From Paenimyroides ummariense (GTDB lineage Bacteria > Bacteroidota > Bacteroidia > Flavobacteriales > Flavobacteriaceae), in contig NZ_FOVI01000001.1 of NCBI RefSeq assembly GCF_900115115.1, forward strand, positions 248,001-312,000: a stretch of 64,000 nt of DNA, read 5' to 3'. A program made the position numbers and the translations under genes. The notes beneath the pieces are model-generated. The model did not search any database, was not told where the DNA came from, and was given only the letters and a program-made list of their open reading frames with translations. This document shows, one piece after another, positions 1 to 8,323 of this stretch. Numbering within the stretch: position 1 is the stretch's first letter; the number at the start of each line of letters is the position of its first letter.

Positions 1-1
1 A

Positions 2-712
2 ATCGGTGGTTTTGAACGTGATTGGAGCGAAACGGCTTGGAGAAAAATCGATGAATTTTTAGCGGAATTCCCAGCTGTTTGGACAGAGTTTGAAAACATG
101 CTGTCGCGTAACCGTATCTTTATGGATCGTACTATTGGCGCAGGTGCTATAGATGCCGATATGGCAATGGGTTATGGTTTCACAGGACCAAACTTACGTG
201 CTGCCGGTGTTGATTACGATCTTCGTGTAGCACAGCCTTATTGTTCGTACGAAGATTTTGAATTTGATATTCCTGTAGGACAAAATGGCGATTGTTACGA
301 TCGTTTTTGTGTGCGTAATGCAGAAGTTTGGGAAAGTATGAAAATCATTCGTCAGGCATTAGAAAAAATGCCGGCAGAAGGAGGATTTCATGCAGATGTT
401 CCCGATTATTACCTTCCACCAAAAGAAGATGTTTACAACAACATGGAAGCCTTAATTTACCATTTCAAAATTGTTATGGGTGAAATTCCTGTACCTAATA
501 CCGAAGTGTATCATGCAGTTGAAGGCGGAAACGGCGAATTAGGTTTTTACCTGATTACCAACGGTAGCCGCGTGCCTTACCGTTTACACTTCCGCAGACC
601 TTGTTTTATTTATTACCAGGCATATAACGAAATTGTTAAAGGGCGCAGCTTGTCTGATGCTATTATTACCCTTTCAAGTATGAACGTTATTGCAGGCGAA
701 TTAGATTGTTAA
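2..712 (+). CDS. nuoD: NADH-quinone oxidoreductase subunit D (5' end outside window)
   Basis: This is the C-terminal part of the 49-kDa subunit of complex I, which helps form the quinone-binding site at the base of the peripheral arm. The reading frame is open from base 2, so the true start lies upstream of the window. About 236 residues are visible. They include the NuoD segment NRIFMDRTIGAGAIDADMAM, the FTGPNLRAAGVDYDLR region, and the C-terminal GELGFYLITNGSRVPYRLHFR region followed by the SLSDAIITLSSMNVIAGELD tail. The gene ends 3 bases before nuoE, as expected in a nuo operon. The NuoC domain, if fused or separate, cannot be judged from here. Confidence 0.97.
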   Translation: MGGFERDWSETAWRKIDEFLAEFPAVWTEFENMLSRNRIFMDRTIGAGAIDADMAMGYGFTGPNLRAAGVDYDLRVAQPYCSYEDFEFDIPVGQNGDCYDRFCVRNAEVWESMKIIRQALEKMPAEGGFHADVPDYYLPPKEDVYNNMEALIYHFKIVMGEIPVPNTEVYHAVEGGNGELGFYLITNGSRVPYRLHFRRPCFIYYQAYNEIVKGRSLSDAIITLSSMNVIAGELDC

Positions 713-715
713 CCT

Positions 716-1249
716 ATGGAAACATTACAACGATACCATCAAGATATTAACATAACTCCGGCGTTAACAGAACGTATCAACGAGTTAATTAGTCATTATC
801 CCGAAGGAAGACAAAAATCGGCATTACTTCCCGTATTGCACGAATTGCAAGATGCACACGACAATTGGTTAAGTGTTGAATTGCAAAACAAAGCTGCCGA
901 ATTTTTAAACATTACCCCTATCGAAGTTTACGAAGTGGTTACTTTTTACACCATGTTCAACCAAAAACCGGTAGGAAAATATATGTTGGAATTTTGTGTA
1001 ACATCTTGCTGTGCCATTAATAAAGCCGAAGATGTTATGGATTATGCCTGCGAAAAATTAGGCGTAAAACCAGGACAGGTAACAGCAGACGGATTGTTTT
1101 CTGTTGTTGGTGTACAATGTTTAGGTGCTTGTGGTTATGCGCCAATGTTACAGTTGGGCGATTTTTACCACGAACATTTAACCAAAGAAAAAGTGGATCA
1201 ATTGATTGAAGATTGCAAGGCTGATAAAGTGACTTTACACGATAAATAA
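716..1249 (+). CDS. nuoE: NADH-quinone oxidoreductase subunit E
   Basis: This 177-residue thioredoxin-fold subunit of the NADH dehydrogenase module carries the N1a 2Fe-2S cluster. The four expected ligands are visible as Cys94 and Cys99 (FCVTSCC) and Cys135 and Cys139 (QCLGACG). The helical N-terminal half, with the EVVTFYTMFN segment, is typical of the family. The gene starts 3 bases after nuoD and is followed by an unrelated VOC-fold gene instead of directly by nuoF, which is unusual. Confidence 0.97.
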   Translation: METLQRYHQDINITPALTERINELISHYPEGRQKSALLPVLHELQDAHDNWLSVELQNKAAEFLNITPIEVYEVVTFYTMFNQKPVGKYMLEFCVTSCCAINKAEDVMDYACEKLGVKPGQVTADGLFSVVGVQCLGACGYAPMLQLGDFYHEHLTKEKVDQLIEDCKADKVTLHDK

Positions 1250-1267
1250 CATTTTAAAAGTAAAGTA

Positions 1268-1615
1268 ATGAATACAAAGCTAAAACACGAGCAAATACAA
1301 TACATTGAATTTCTTTCAAAGGATATTGTTAAAGCCAAGAATTTTTACACCGAATGTTTTGGCTGGAAATTCTCAGATTACGGAGAACATTATACAGCCT
1401 TTGAAGGAGATTATGTCGATGGTGGATTTACCACAGGCACCCCAATTAAAGGAACTATCTTAATCGTTCTTTATTCAAAAGATATTGAAGCAAGTAAAAA
1501 TAAAGTGATAAGTGCCGGCGGTACTATCGTAAAAGATATTTTCAGTTTTCCGGGCGGTAAACGTTTTCAATTTACAGATTTAGACGGCTATGAAATTGCC
1601 GTTTGGACGGAATAA
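1268..1615 (+). CDS. VOC (glyoxalase/bleomycin-resistance fold) family protein
   Basis: This 115-residue protein has the look of one vicinal-oxygen-chelate module: an IEFLSKDIVKAKNFYTECFG start (beta strand, then helix, with the conserved F-Y of these proteins), a central YDVDGGF-like strand region, and a C-terminal FQFTDLDGYEIAVW end that matches the family's final metal-ligand strand (D/E near the end). Many such proteins dimerise to bind a metal and a small substrate, but no substrate can be named. It sits 18 bases after nuoE and 18 bases before nuoF on the same strand, so it is almost certainly co-transcribed with complex I genes. No role in complex I is known to me. Confidence 0.85.
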   Translation: MNTKLKHEQIQYIEFLSKDIVKAKNFYTECFGWKFSDYGEHYTAFEGDYVDGGFTTGTPIKGTILIVLYSKDIEASKNKVISAGGTIVKDIFSFPGGKRFQFTDLDGYEIAVWTE

Positions 1616-1633
1616 CTGACATACTGAAAAACT

Positions 1634-2998
1634 ATGGGACAAAAGATATTATTTGAAAAAATCCATATTCCGGGTATTAAAACGTACGATGTTTATCGTG
1701 AAAATGGTGGATATGCTTCTGTAGAAAAAGCATTGAAAATGAACCCCGACGATATTACCGAAGAAGTAAAAACTTCTGGTCTGCGTGGTCGTGGTGGTGC
1801 AGGTTTCCCTGTTGGTTTAAAGTGGAGCTTTATCGATAAAAAATCAGGAAATCCACGTCATTTGGTTTGTAATGCCGATGAATCTGAACCAGGTACGTTT
1901 AAAGATCGATATTTAATGGAATACATTCCGCATTTATTGATCGAAGGAATGATTACCTCGTCGTTTGCGTTAGGCGCAAACCTTTCGTATATCTACATTC
2001 GTGGTGAATACATGTGGGTTTTTAAAACCTTGGAACGCGCAATAAAAGAAGCTTACGCAGCCGGTTGGTTGGGTAAAAATATAAAAGGATCGGGTTACGA
2101 TTTAGATCTTCACGTTCATTGTGGAGGCGGAGCGTATATCTGCGGAGAAGAAACCGCTTTAATTGAATCTTTAGAAGGTAAGCGTGGAAATCCGCGTATT
2201 AAACCGCCTTTCCCTGCTGTTAAAGGTTTATGGCAAAACCCTACGGTTGTAAATAACGTAGAATCTATCGCCTCGGTGCCTTGGATTTTATTGAATTCGG
2301 GCGAAGATTATGCTAAAATTGGTTTAGGCAGATCTACCGGAACAAAATTATTCTCTGTTTCTGGTCACGTTAAAAAACCGGGAGTTTATGAAATCGAAAT
2401 GGGTATGACCGTTGATGAATTCATGAATTCTGATGAATATTGTGGTGGAATGATCGATGATCGTCCGTTAAAAGGATTAATTCCTGGTGGATCGTCGGTG
2501 CCAATTCTTCCGCAACATTTAATTTTCAAAACAGCTAACGGCGAAGATCGTTTAATGACATATGAATCGTTGGCAGATGGTGGTTTTGCAACAGGATCAT
2601 CATTAGGTTCAGGCGGATTCATCGTTTATAATGATACTGCTTGTATCGTTCGAAACACTTGGAATTTCTCAAGATTCTATCACCATGAAAGCTGCGGTCA
2701 ATGTTCACCTTGTCGTGAAGGAACCGGTTGGATGGAAAAAATCTTGTGGAGAATAGAAAACGGTCAGGGTACAGAAGAAGATATCGATGTATTGTGGAGC
2801 ATTCAGGCAAAAATTGAAGGAAACACCATTTGTCCGTTAGGCGACGCTGCTGCTTGGCCAGTTGCTGCTGCTATTCGTCATTTCAGAGAAGAATTTGAAT
2901 ACCACATTCGTTTCCCTGAAAAAATTAAAAACAGAGATCATTTTGTAAGTGAGCCTTTTGAAAAAGTGAAACATTTAATGCAAAATACCACCGTTTAA
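1634..2998 (+). CDS. nuoF: NADH-quinone oxidoreductase subunit F
   Basis: This 454-residue subunit oxidises NADH at FMN and passes electrons to the N3 4Fe-4S cluster. Visible are the glycine-rich flavin/NADH segment [16 protein letters not shown] near residue 50, the [14 protein letters not shown] stretch near residue 80, the [19 protein letters not shown] stretch near residue 165, and the cluster ligands [15 protein letters not shown] near residue 355 with the fourth cysteine in NTICPLGDA about 40 residues later. Length is normal for the family. The start codon follows the VOC gene by 18 bases and the stop precedes nuoG by 10 bases. Confidence 0.98.
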   Translation: MGQKILFEKIHIPGIKTYDVYRENGGYASVEKALKMNPDDITEEVKTSGLRGRGGAGFPVGLKWSFIDKKSGNPRHLVCNADESEPGTFKDRYLMEYIPHLLIEGMITSSFALGANLSYIYIRGEYMWVFKTLERAIKEAYAAGWLGKNIKGSGYDLDLHVHCGGGAYICGEETALIESLEGKRGNPRIKPPFPAVKGLWQNPTVVNNVESIASVPWILLNSGEDYAKIGLGRSTGTKLFSVSGHVKKPGVYEIEMGMTVDEFMNSDEYCGGMIDDRPLKGLIPGGSSVPILPQHLIFKTANGEDRLMTYESLADGGFATGSSLGSGGFIVYNDTACIVRNTWNFSRFYHHESCGQCSPCREGTGWMEKILWRIENGQGTEEDIDVLWSIQAKIEGNTICPLGDAAAWPVAAAIRHFREEFEYHIRFPEKIKNRDHFVSEPFEKVKHLMQNTTV

Positions 2999-3008
2999 TA
3001 GAAAGATT

Positions 3009-4031
3009 ATGAAAGTTACAATAGACGGAATAGAACTAGAAGTAGAACCAGGTACAACCGTACTACAGGCGGCGCGCATGATTGGCGGCGATGTGGTACC
3101 GCCTGCAATGTGCTACTATTCAAAATTAAAAGACACCGGCGGTAACTGCCGTGCCTGTTTGGTAGAAGTATCAAAAGGTAGCGAAGCAGATCCACGTCCT
3201 ATGCCTAAAATGATGCCATCGTGTAAAACGGGCGTTATGGACGGAATGGAGGTTAAAGTAAAGACTTCAGACAGAGCATTAGATGCCCGTAAGGCAGTTA
3301 CAGAGTTTTTATTGATCAACCACCCTTTAGATTGCCCTGTTTGTGATCAGGCTGGTGAGTGTGATCTACAAAATTTATCATTTAAACACGGTTTAGGCAA
3401 AACTCGTTTTAAAGAGGAAAAAAGAACCTTTGAACCTGAAAATATCGGCGATAAAATACAATTGCACATGAACCGTTGCATTTTGTGTTATCGTTGTGTG
3501 CATACGGCAGAACAAGTTTGTGGCAGCAGAAATCACGGTGTTTTAAATCGTGGCGATCACGCACAGATTTCAACCTATATTTCAGCTTCTATAGATCATG
3601 AAATGTCTGGAAACATGATTGATGTTTGTCCGGTTGGTGCGTTAACAGATAAAACCTTCCGCTTTAAATCGCGTGTTTGGTTTAACAAACCATTCAATGC
3701 ACACAGAAACTGCGATAAATGTTGTGGAAAAACGACTGTTTGGATGTTTGGAAACGAAATTCAGCGTGTTACGGCTCGTAAAGATGAATATCATGAAGTA
3801 GAAGAATTTATCTGTAACGAATGTCGTTTTGATCATAAAGAAGTATCTGATTGGGTTATTGAAGGCCCAAGAAAATTCGAAAAATTCTCGGTTATCAATC
3901 AAAACAACTATACCCGTAAAATGGATAAGGTTAAAATTGATACTGAAAAGCATATTTTAGAAGGCCGCGATCAAGATCGTAAAAAAATTAGTATGACAGA
4001 AGTTCCATATAAAAACACAGAAAACAGTTAA
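3009..4031 (+). CDS. nuoG: NADH-quinone oxidoreductase subunit G, short form
   Basis: This electron-wire subunit is only 340 residues, against roughly 700 to 900 in many bacteria. The N-terminal ferredoxin-like 2Fe-2S domain is present (cysteines in MCYYSKLKDTGGNCRACLVEV and PSCKTG), as are the His-Cys3 cluster segment HPLDCPVCDQAGECDLQ and the next 4Fe-4S segment RCILCYRCVHTAEQVC with DVCPVGAL. After that comes one further cysteine set (RNCDKCCGK ... FICNECRF), corresponding to the start of the molybdopterin-oxidoreductase-like domain. The protein then stops, so the large C-terminal domain is missing. The downstream nuoH begins 3 bases later, so this is a real end and not a frameshift. Confidence 0.96.
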   Translation: MKVTIDGIELEVEPGTTVLQAARMIGGDVVPPAMCYYSKLKDTGGNCRACLVEVSKGSEADPRPMPKMMPSCKTGVMDGMEVKVKTSDRALDARKAVTEFLLINHPLDCPVCDQAGECDLQNLSFKHGLGKTRFKEEKRTFEPENIGDKIQLHMNRCILCYRCVHTAEQVCGSRNHGVLNRGDHAQISTYISASIDHEMSGNMIDVCPVGALTDKTFRFKSRVWFNKPFNAHRNCDKCCGKTTVWMFGNEIQRVTARKDEYHEVEEFICNECRFDHKEVSDWVIEGPRKFEKFSVINQNNYTRKMDKVKIDTEKHILEGRDQDRKKISMTEVPYKNTENS

Positions 4032-4033
4032 TT

Positions 4034-5065
4034 ATGGAAGAAGCAATTATTATAGAAAAAAGCGTAATTATTGTCGCTGTTTTTGCAATCACCATGCTTT
4101 TTGCCATGTACTGTACTTTAGCAGAACGTAAAATTGCTGCTTGGATTCAAGACCGTAGAGGTCCAAACCGTGCGGGGCCGGGTGGAATGTTACAACCTTT
4201 GGCAGATGGTTTAAAACTTTTTGCGAAAGAAGAATTCATGCCAAACACACCAAATACGTTCTTATTCGTATTTGGTCCGTTCATATCTATGACTATGGCA
4301 TTAATGACCTCGGCGGTAATTCCGTGGGGCGATACCTTAGAAATTGGCGGTAGAAAAGTAATTTTACAGGCAGCTGATATCAACGTGGCAATGCTGTATG
4401 TTTTTGCAGTATTATCGGTAAGTGTGTACGGAATTATGATTGGTGGTTGGGCATCTAACAACAAATATTCATTGATTAGTGCTATGCGTGTGGCATCTCA
4501 AATGATTTCATACGAAATTGCCATGGGACTGTCTATCGTTGCCATTTTAATGATGCACAGCTCTATGAGTTTGCGCGAAATTGCAGCAGGTCAGCACGAA
4601 ATGCACTGGAACATCTTTTATCAACCATTAGGCTTTTTCATATTCTTGATTTGTTCGTTTGCAGAAACCAACAGAACTCCTTTTGATTTGGCAGAATGTG
4701 AGCAAGAGTTAATTGGTGGATACCACACAGAATATTCGTCTATGAGAATGGGTTTCTTCCTATTTGCAGAATATGCGGCAATGTTTATCTCTTCTACCCT
4801 ATTGGCGGTTCTTTATTTAGGAGCTTACAATTATCCGGGTATGACGTGGGCTGCGGAAAATTGGGGAGAAAACACAGCCAACATTATTGGTATTGCAGTA
4901 TTGTTTGGTAAAATCTGTTTCTTTATTTTCTTGTACATGTGGGTACGTTGGACCATTCCACGTTTCCGTTACGACCAGTTAATGAATTTAGGTTGGAAAA
5001 CGTTAATTCCGTTAGCAATATTAAACATTGTGGTTACTGCGGTTGTATTATTATTAAATCGCTAA
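4034..5065 (+). CDS. nuoH: NADH-quinone oxidoreductase subunit H
   Basis: This 343-residue membrane subunit joins the peripheral arm to the membrane arm and lines the quinone tunnel. Hallmarks are the AERKIAAWIQDRRGPNRAGP segment near residue 30, the LKLFAKEEFMP loop, and the acidic loop ETNRTPFDLAECEQELIGGY near residue 215. About eight hydrophobic segments can be counted. It starts 3 bases after nuoG and is 13 bases upstream of nuoI. Confidence 0.98.
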   Translation: MEEAIIIEKSVIIVAVFAITMLFAMYCTLAERKIAAWIQDRRGPNRAGPGGMLQPLADGLKLFAKEEFMPNTPNTFLFVFGPFISMTMALMTSAVIPWGDTLEIGGRKVILQAADINVAMLYVFAVLSVSVYGIMIGGWASNNKYSLISAMRVASQMISYEIAMGLSIVAILMMHSSMSLREIAAGQHEMHWNIFYQPLGFFIFLICSFAETNRTPFDLAECEQELIGGYHTEYSSMRMGFFLFAEYAAMFISSTLLAVLYLGAYNYPGMTWAAENWGENTANIIGIAVLFGKICFFIFLYMWVRWTIPRFRYDQLMNLGWKTLIPLAILNIVVTAVVLLLNR

Positions 5066-5078
5066 AAAAACAGAAATT

Positions 5079-5618
5079 ATGTCAATTCAAAATACATCCT
5101 TATCGGGAAGAAAAAAACAAGTTTCTAATAAAGAAATGACACTTGGCGAACGTTTGTATATTGGTGCAATTGCAGGCGGTATGGCAACTACTTTTAAGCA
5201 TTTGTTTAAAAAGAAGGTTACCATTAGTTACCCGGAAGAAACACGTCCGTTCAGTCCGGTTTATCGCGGTCAGCACATGTTAATGCGCGATGAAGAAGGT
5301 AGAGAACGTTGTACAGCTTGTGGTTTGTGTGCATTATCTTGCCCTGCAGAAGCTATTACCATGAAAGCTGCCGAACGTACTGCAGACGAACTACACTTAT
5401 ACCGTGAAGAAAAATATGCAGAAATATACGAGATTAATATGTTGCGTTGTATTTACTGTGGTTTGTGCGAAGAAGCTTGCCCTAAACAAGCAATCTATCT
5501 TACTACATCTAAAAAAATTGTAAAGGCAGATACTAATCGTGAGCATTTTATTTTTGGTAAAGAACAATTGGTTATGCCATTAGAACAAGCTATTAACAAC
5601 ACAGCAAAATCAGAATAA
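5079..5618 (+). CDS. nuoI: NADH-quinone oxidoreductase subunit I
   Basis: This 179-residue ferredoxin-type subunit holds the N6a and N6b 4Fe-4S clusters that pass electrons toward quinone. Two complete cluster motifs are visible: CTACGLCALSCPAEAI near residue 78 and CIYCGLCEEACPKQAI near residue 123, each of the form CxxCxxCxxxCP. The N-terminal segment LYIGAIAGGMATTFKHLFKK is the amphipathic anchor. The ATG at 5079 is preferred because it lies just after the nuoH stop; an overlapping frame upstream encodes nothing recognisable. Confidence 0.97.
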   Translation: MSIQNTSLSGRKKQVSNKEMTLGERLYIGAIAGGMATTFKHLFKKKVTISYPEETRPFSPVYRGQHMLMRDEEGRERCTACGLCALSCPAEAITMKAAERTADELHLYREEKYAEIYEINMLRCIYCGLCEEACPKQAIYLTTSKKIVKADTNREHFIFGKEQLVMPLEQAINNTAKSE

Positions 5619-5620
5619 AA

Positions 5621-6127
5621 ATGATAGAGATTTTATTTTACATTCTTTCGGCTGTTACTTTAGGAAGTGCGTTTTTAACCATTCTTTCTAAAAATCCTAT
5701 ACACAGTGCTATTTGGTTGGTTATCTGTTTCTTTAGTATTGCAGGTCATTATGCATTGTTAAACTCACAGTTTTTGGCAATGGTTCACATCATTGTATAT
5801 TCTGGAGCGATTATGATTTTAATGCTCTTTACCATCATGTTAATGAACCTGAACATAAGCGATGAAATTGCAAAACCTATCGTAACCAAAATTATTGCAA
5901 CGGTTTGTTTTTGTTTGATCGGATTCTTTTTAGTGAGTTCATTGGCACAAACAGCTCCGGCATTAGAAACTTATACACAAACAGGAGTAGATTTTCAAAC
6001 CATTCAGGTATTAGGAAAAGTGCTATTGAACGAATTTGTGCTTCCGTTTGAAATGGCTGCTATTTTATTGTTAATGGCAATGATTGGTGCCGTATTAATA
6101 TCTAAAAAAGAGAAAAAAACAGCATAA
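5621..6127 (+). CDS. nuoJ: NADH-quinone oxidoreductase subunit J
   Basis: This 168-residue membrane subunit has five predicted hydrophobic helices. The family stretch NPIHSAIWLV (residues about 25-34), the third-helix region MVHIIVYSGAIMILMLFTIM with its glycine-centred bulge, and the final helix FEMAAILLLMAMIGAVLI are recognisable. It starts 2 bases after nuoI and abuts nuoK, keeping the canonical I-J-K order. Confidence 0.96.
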   Translation: MIEILFYILSAVTLGSAFLTILSKNPIHSAIWLVICFFSIAGHYALLNSQFLAMVHIIVYSGAIMILMLFTIMLMNLNISDEIAKPIVTKIIATVCFCLIGFFLVSSLAQTAPALETYTQTGVDFQTIQVLGKVLLNEFVLPFEMAAILLLMAMIGAVLISKKEKKTA

Positions 6128-6128
6128 T

Positions 6129-6449
6129 ATGGAAAACGTTTTACAACAAATTGGTATAGACCAATACATTTACTTAGCCATATTACTGTTTTGTATTGGT
6201 GCATTTGGTATTTTATACCGTAGAAATGCAATTGTTATGTTCATGTCGATCGAAATTATGCTGAACGCTGCAAACTTACTTTTAGTTGCTTTTTCTACGT
6301 ATCACGAAGATGCAAACGGACAAGTATTTGTTTTCTTTACAATGGCTGTTGCTGCTGCCGAAGTAGCAATTGGATTGGCGATTTTGGTGGCGATTTATAG
6401 AAATATAGGATCGATTGATATTGATAAACTTAAAAAATTAAAAGGATAG
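6129..6449 (+). CDS. nuoK: NADH-quinone oxidoreductase subunit K
   Basis: This small 106-residue antiporter-like subunit is related to MrpC. It has three transmembrane helices. The buried acidic residues used in proton transfer are visible in MFMSIEIMLNAANLLL (helix 2) and AVAAAEVAIGLAILVAIYR (helix 3). It begins one base after the nuoJ stop and ends one base before the nuoL start, so translation of J, K and L is probably coupled. Confidence 0.97.
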   Translation: MENVLQQIGIDQYIYLAILLFCIGAFGILYRRNAIVMFMSIEIMLNAANLLLVAFSTYHEDANGQVFVFFTMAVAAAEVAIGLAILVAIYRNIGSIDIDKLKKLKG

Positions 6450-6450
6450 C

Positions 6451-8319
6451 ATGAGTACAACTATTTTACTACTTACATTGATTTTCCCTTTGGTTGGTAC
6501 ATTAATCAACGGATTTTGGGGCAAACATTTAAGCAAAAAAGTATCGGGTACTATTGCAACATTGGCTATTGCCGCATCGTTTGTAACTTCATGCTTATTT
6601 TTCGCTTACATTCAAGATGGTGAACCTGTAAAAGTGGTTTTATTTGAATGGATGAAATTCAATTATTTTTCTATTGATTTCGGATTTTATTTTGATCAAT
6701 TAGCTGCTTTATGGCTAATGTTCATTACAGGTATCGGAACATTGATCCATCTGTATTCAACAAGTTATATGAGTCATGATGAGAATTTCTCTAAATTCTT
6801 TACCTACCTGAATTTCTTTGTTTTCTTCATGTTGATTTTAGTAACAGGAAGCAACTTGGCAATGATGTTCATTGGTTGGGAAGGTGTTGGTTTATGCTCG
6901 TACCTATTGATCGGTTTCTGGTATAAAAACCAAGATTACAACAACGCAGCTAAGAAAGCATTCATCATGAACCGTATTGGGGATTTAGGCTTTTTGGTAG
7001 GAATTTTCGTTACAGGATATTTATTTCACACCTTAGATTTTATCGAATTAAAAGAACAAAGTTTCCTTGCACCTACTTTAGGCATTGCAACAATGGCATT
7101 CTTTATCGCAGCAACAGGTAAAAGTGCGCAATTACCGCTTTACACGTGGTTACCAGATGCAATGGCAGGACCAACGCCTGTATCGGCTTTAATCCACGCG
7201 GCTACCATGGTTACAGCAGGTATCTTTATGATTACACGTTTAAACTTTTTGTTCGATTTAACTCCGGATGTGCAACACATCATTGCAATAATTGGAGCTG
7301 TAACCTCTTTAGTTGCTGCAACCATTGCCTTGGTACAAAACGATATTAAAAAAGTATTGGCATATTCTACCGTATCGCAATTAGGTTTAATGTTTTTGGC
7401 ATTAGGTTTAGGTGCTTACGAAGTTGCGGTTTTCCACGTAATTACACACGCGTTCTTTAAAGCATGTTTGTTCTTAGGATCGGGATCGGTTATACACGCA
7501 GTTGGTGGCGAACAAGATATGCGACACATGGGCGGATTGAAAAAACACATGAAAATTACGTATGCTACATTTTTTATATCAACCTTAGCAATATCAGGTT
7601 TCCCACCATTATCAGGTTTCTTCTCTAAAGACGAAATTTTATTAACGGCATTCCATCACAACACAGTTTTATGGGTTGTAGCAAGTTTAGCATCGATATT
7701 AACAGCATTTTATATGTTCCGTTTATTGTTCTTAACCTTCTCTAACAAATTCAGAGGAACCGAAGAACAAGAACATCATTTACACGAAAGTCCGTCTGCA
7801 ATGACCATGCCTTTAATCATTTTAGCAGTATTGGCAGCAGTTGGTGGTTTAATAAGTATTCCAGGCAGCAGTTGGTTGAACGAATTTTTAAAACCGGTCA
7901 TTAAAAATAGCGCAACATTACATCATCATGAATTAGGTACAACCGAATACCTATTAATGGGCTTAGCAGTTGTTGGTGCTTTGATTGGTTTAATGGTTGC
8001 TTACTTTAAGTACATTAAAAACAAACAAGTACCTGTGAACGACAACAATGTGTCGGGCTTACAGAAATTGTTTGCTAACAAATATTATTTAGATGAGATT
8101 TATATGTTGATTATTGTTAATCCGTTAAATTTCTTTGGATCTTTCTTTAAAAAACAAATCGACGGATTAATCAATGGTGTTGTTTTAAGTTTCGGACGCG
8201 TTCCGTCTGAACTTTCATATCAGGGTAAAAAAGCACAAAACGGAAACATTGGCTTGTACTTATTTGCCTTTGTAATTGGTGTTTGTGGCTTGTTGTATTA
8301 TTTATTTATGTGTTACTAA
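6451..8319 (+). CDS. nuoL: NADH-quinone oxidoreductase subunit L
   Basis: This 622-residue distal proton-pumping subunit is related to Mrp antiporters. The core contains MFIGWEGVGLCSYLLIGFWY (residues about 139-158, with the conserved Glu), the GKSAQLPLYTWLPDAMAGPT segment near residue 225, and ALIHAATMVTAGIFMI with its conserved histidine and lysine context. The C-terminal part, after about residue 480, includes the long lateral helix and a final anchoring helix, as expected for NuoL and not NuoM. It starts one base after nuoK. Confidence 0.98.
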   Translation: MSTTILLLTLIFPLVGTLINGFWGKHLSKKVSGTIATLAIAASFVTSCLFFAYIQDGEPVKVVLFEWMKFNYFSIDFGFYFDQLAALWLMFITGIGTLIHLYSTSYMSHDENFSKFFTYLNFFVFFMLILVTGSNLAMMFIGWEGVGLCSYLLIGFWYKNQDYNNAAKKAFIMNRIGDLGFLVGIFVTGYLFHTLDFIELKEQSFLAPTLGIATMAFFIAATGKSAQLPLYTWLPDAMAGPTPVSALIHAATMVTAGIFMITRLNFLFDLTPDVQHIIAIIGAVTSLVAATIALVQNDIKKVLAYSTVSQLGLMFLALGLGAYEVAVFHVITHAFFKACLFLGSGSVIHAVGGEQDMRHMGGLKKHMKITYATFFISTLAISGFPPLSGFFSKDEILLTAFHHNTVLWVVASLASILTAFYMFRLLFLTFSNKFRGTEEQEHHLHESPSAMTMPLIILAVLAAVGGLISIPGSSWLNEFLKPVIKNSATLHHHELGTTEYLLMGLAVVGALIGLMVAYFKYIKNKQVPVNDNNVSGLQKLFANKYYLDEIYMLIIVNPLNFFGSFFKKQIDGLINGVVLSFGRVPSELSYQGKKAQNGNIGLYLFAFVIGVCGLLYYLFMCY

Positions 8320-8323
8320 AATT

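Noticed and set aside
3116..4031. NuoG as a truncated pseudogene
   Set aside because: The gene ends cleanly 3 bases before nuoH, and no remnant of the missing domain lies in any frame.
4147..4464. Antisense frame over nuoH and many similar minus-strand frames over the nuo operon
   Set aside because: They are shadows of conserved coding sequence, with no recognisable protein motif.
8276..8323. Longer start of nuoM
   Set aside because: It uses a TTG within nuoL; the ATG at 8324 follows the nuoL stop.
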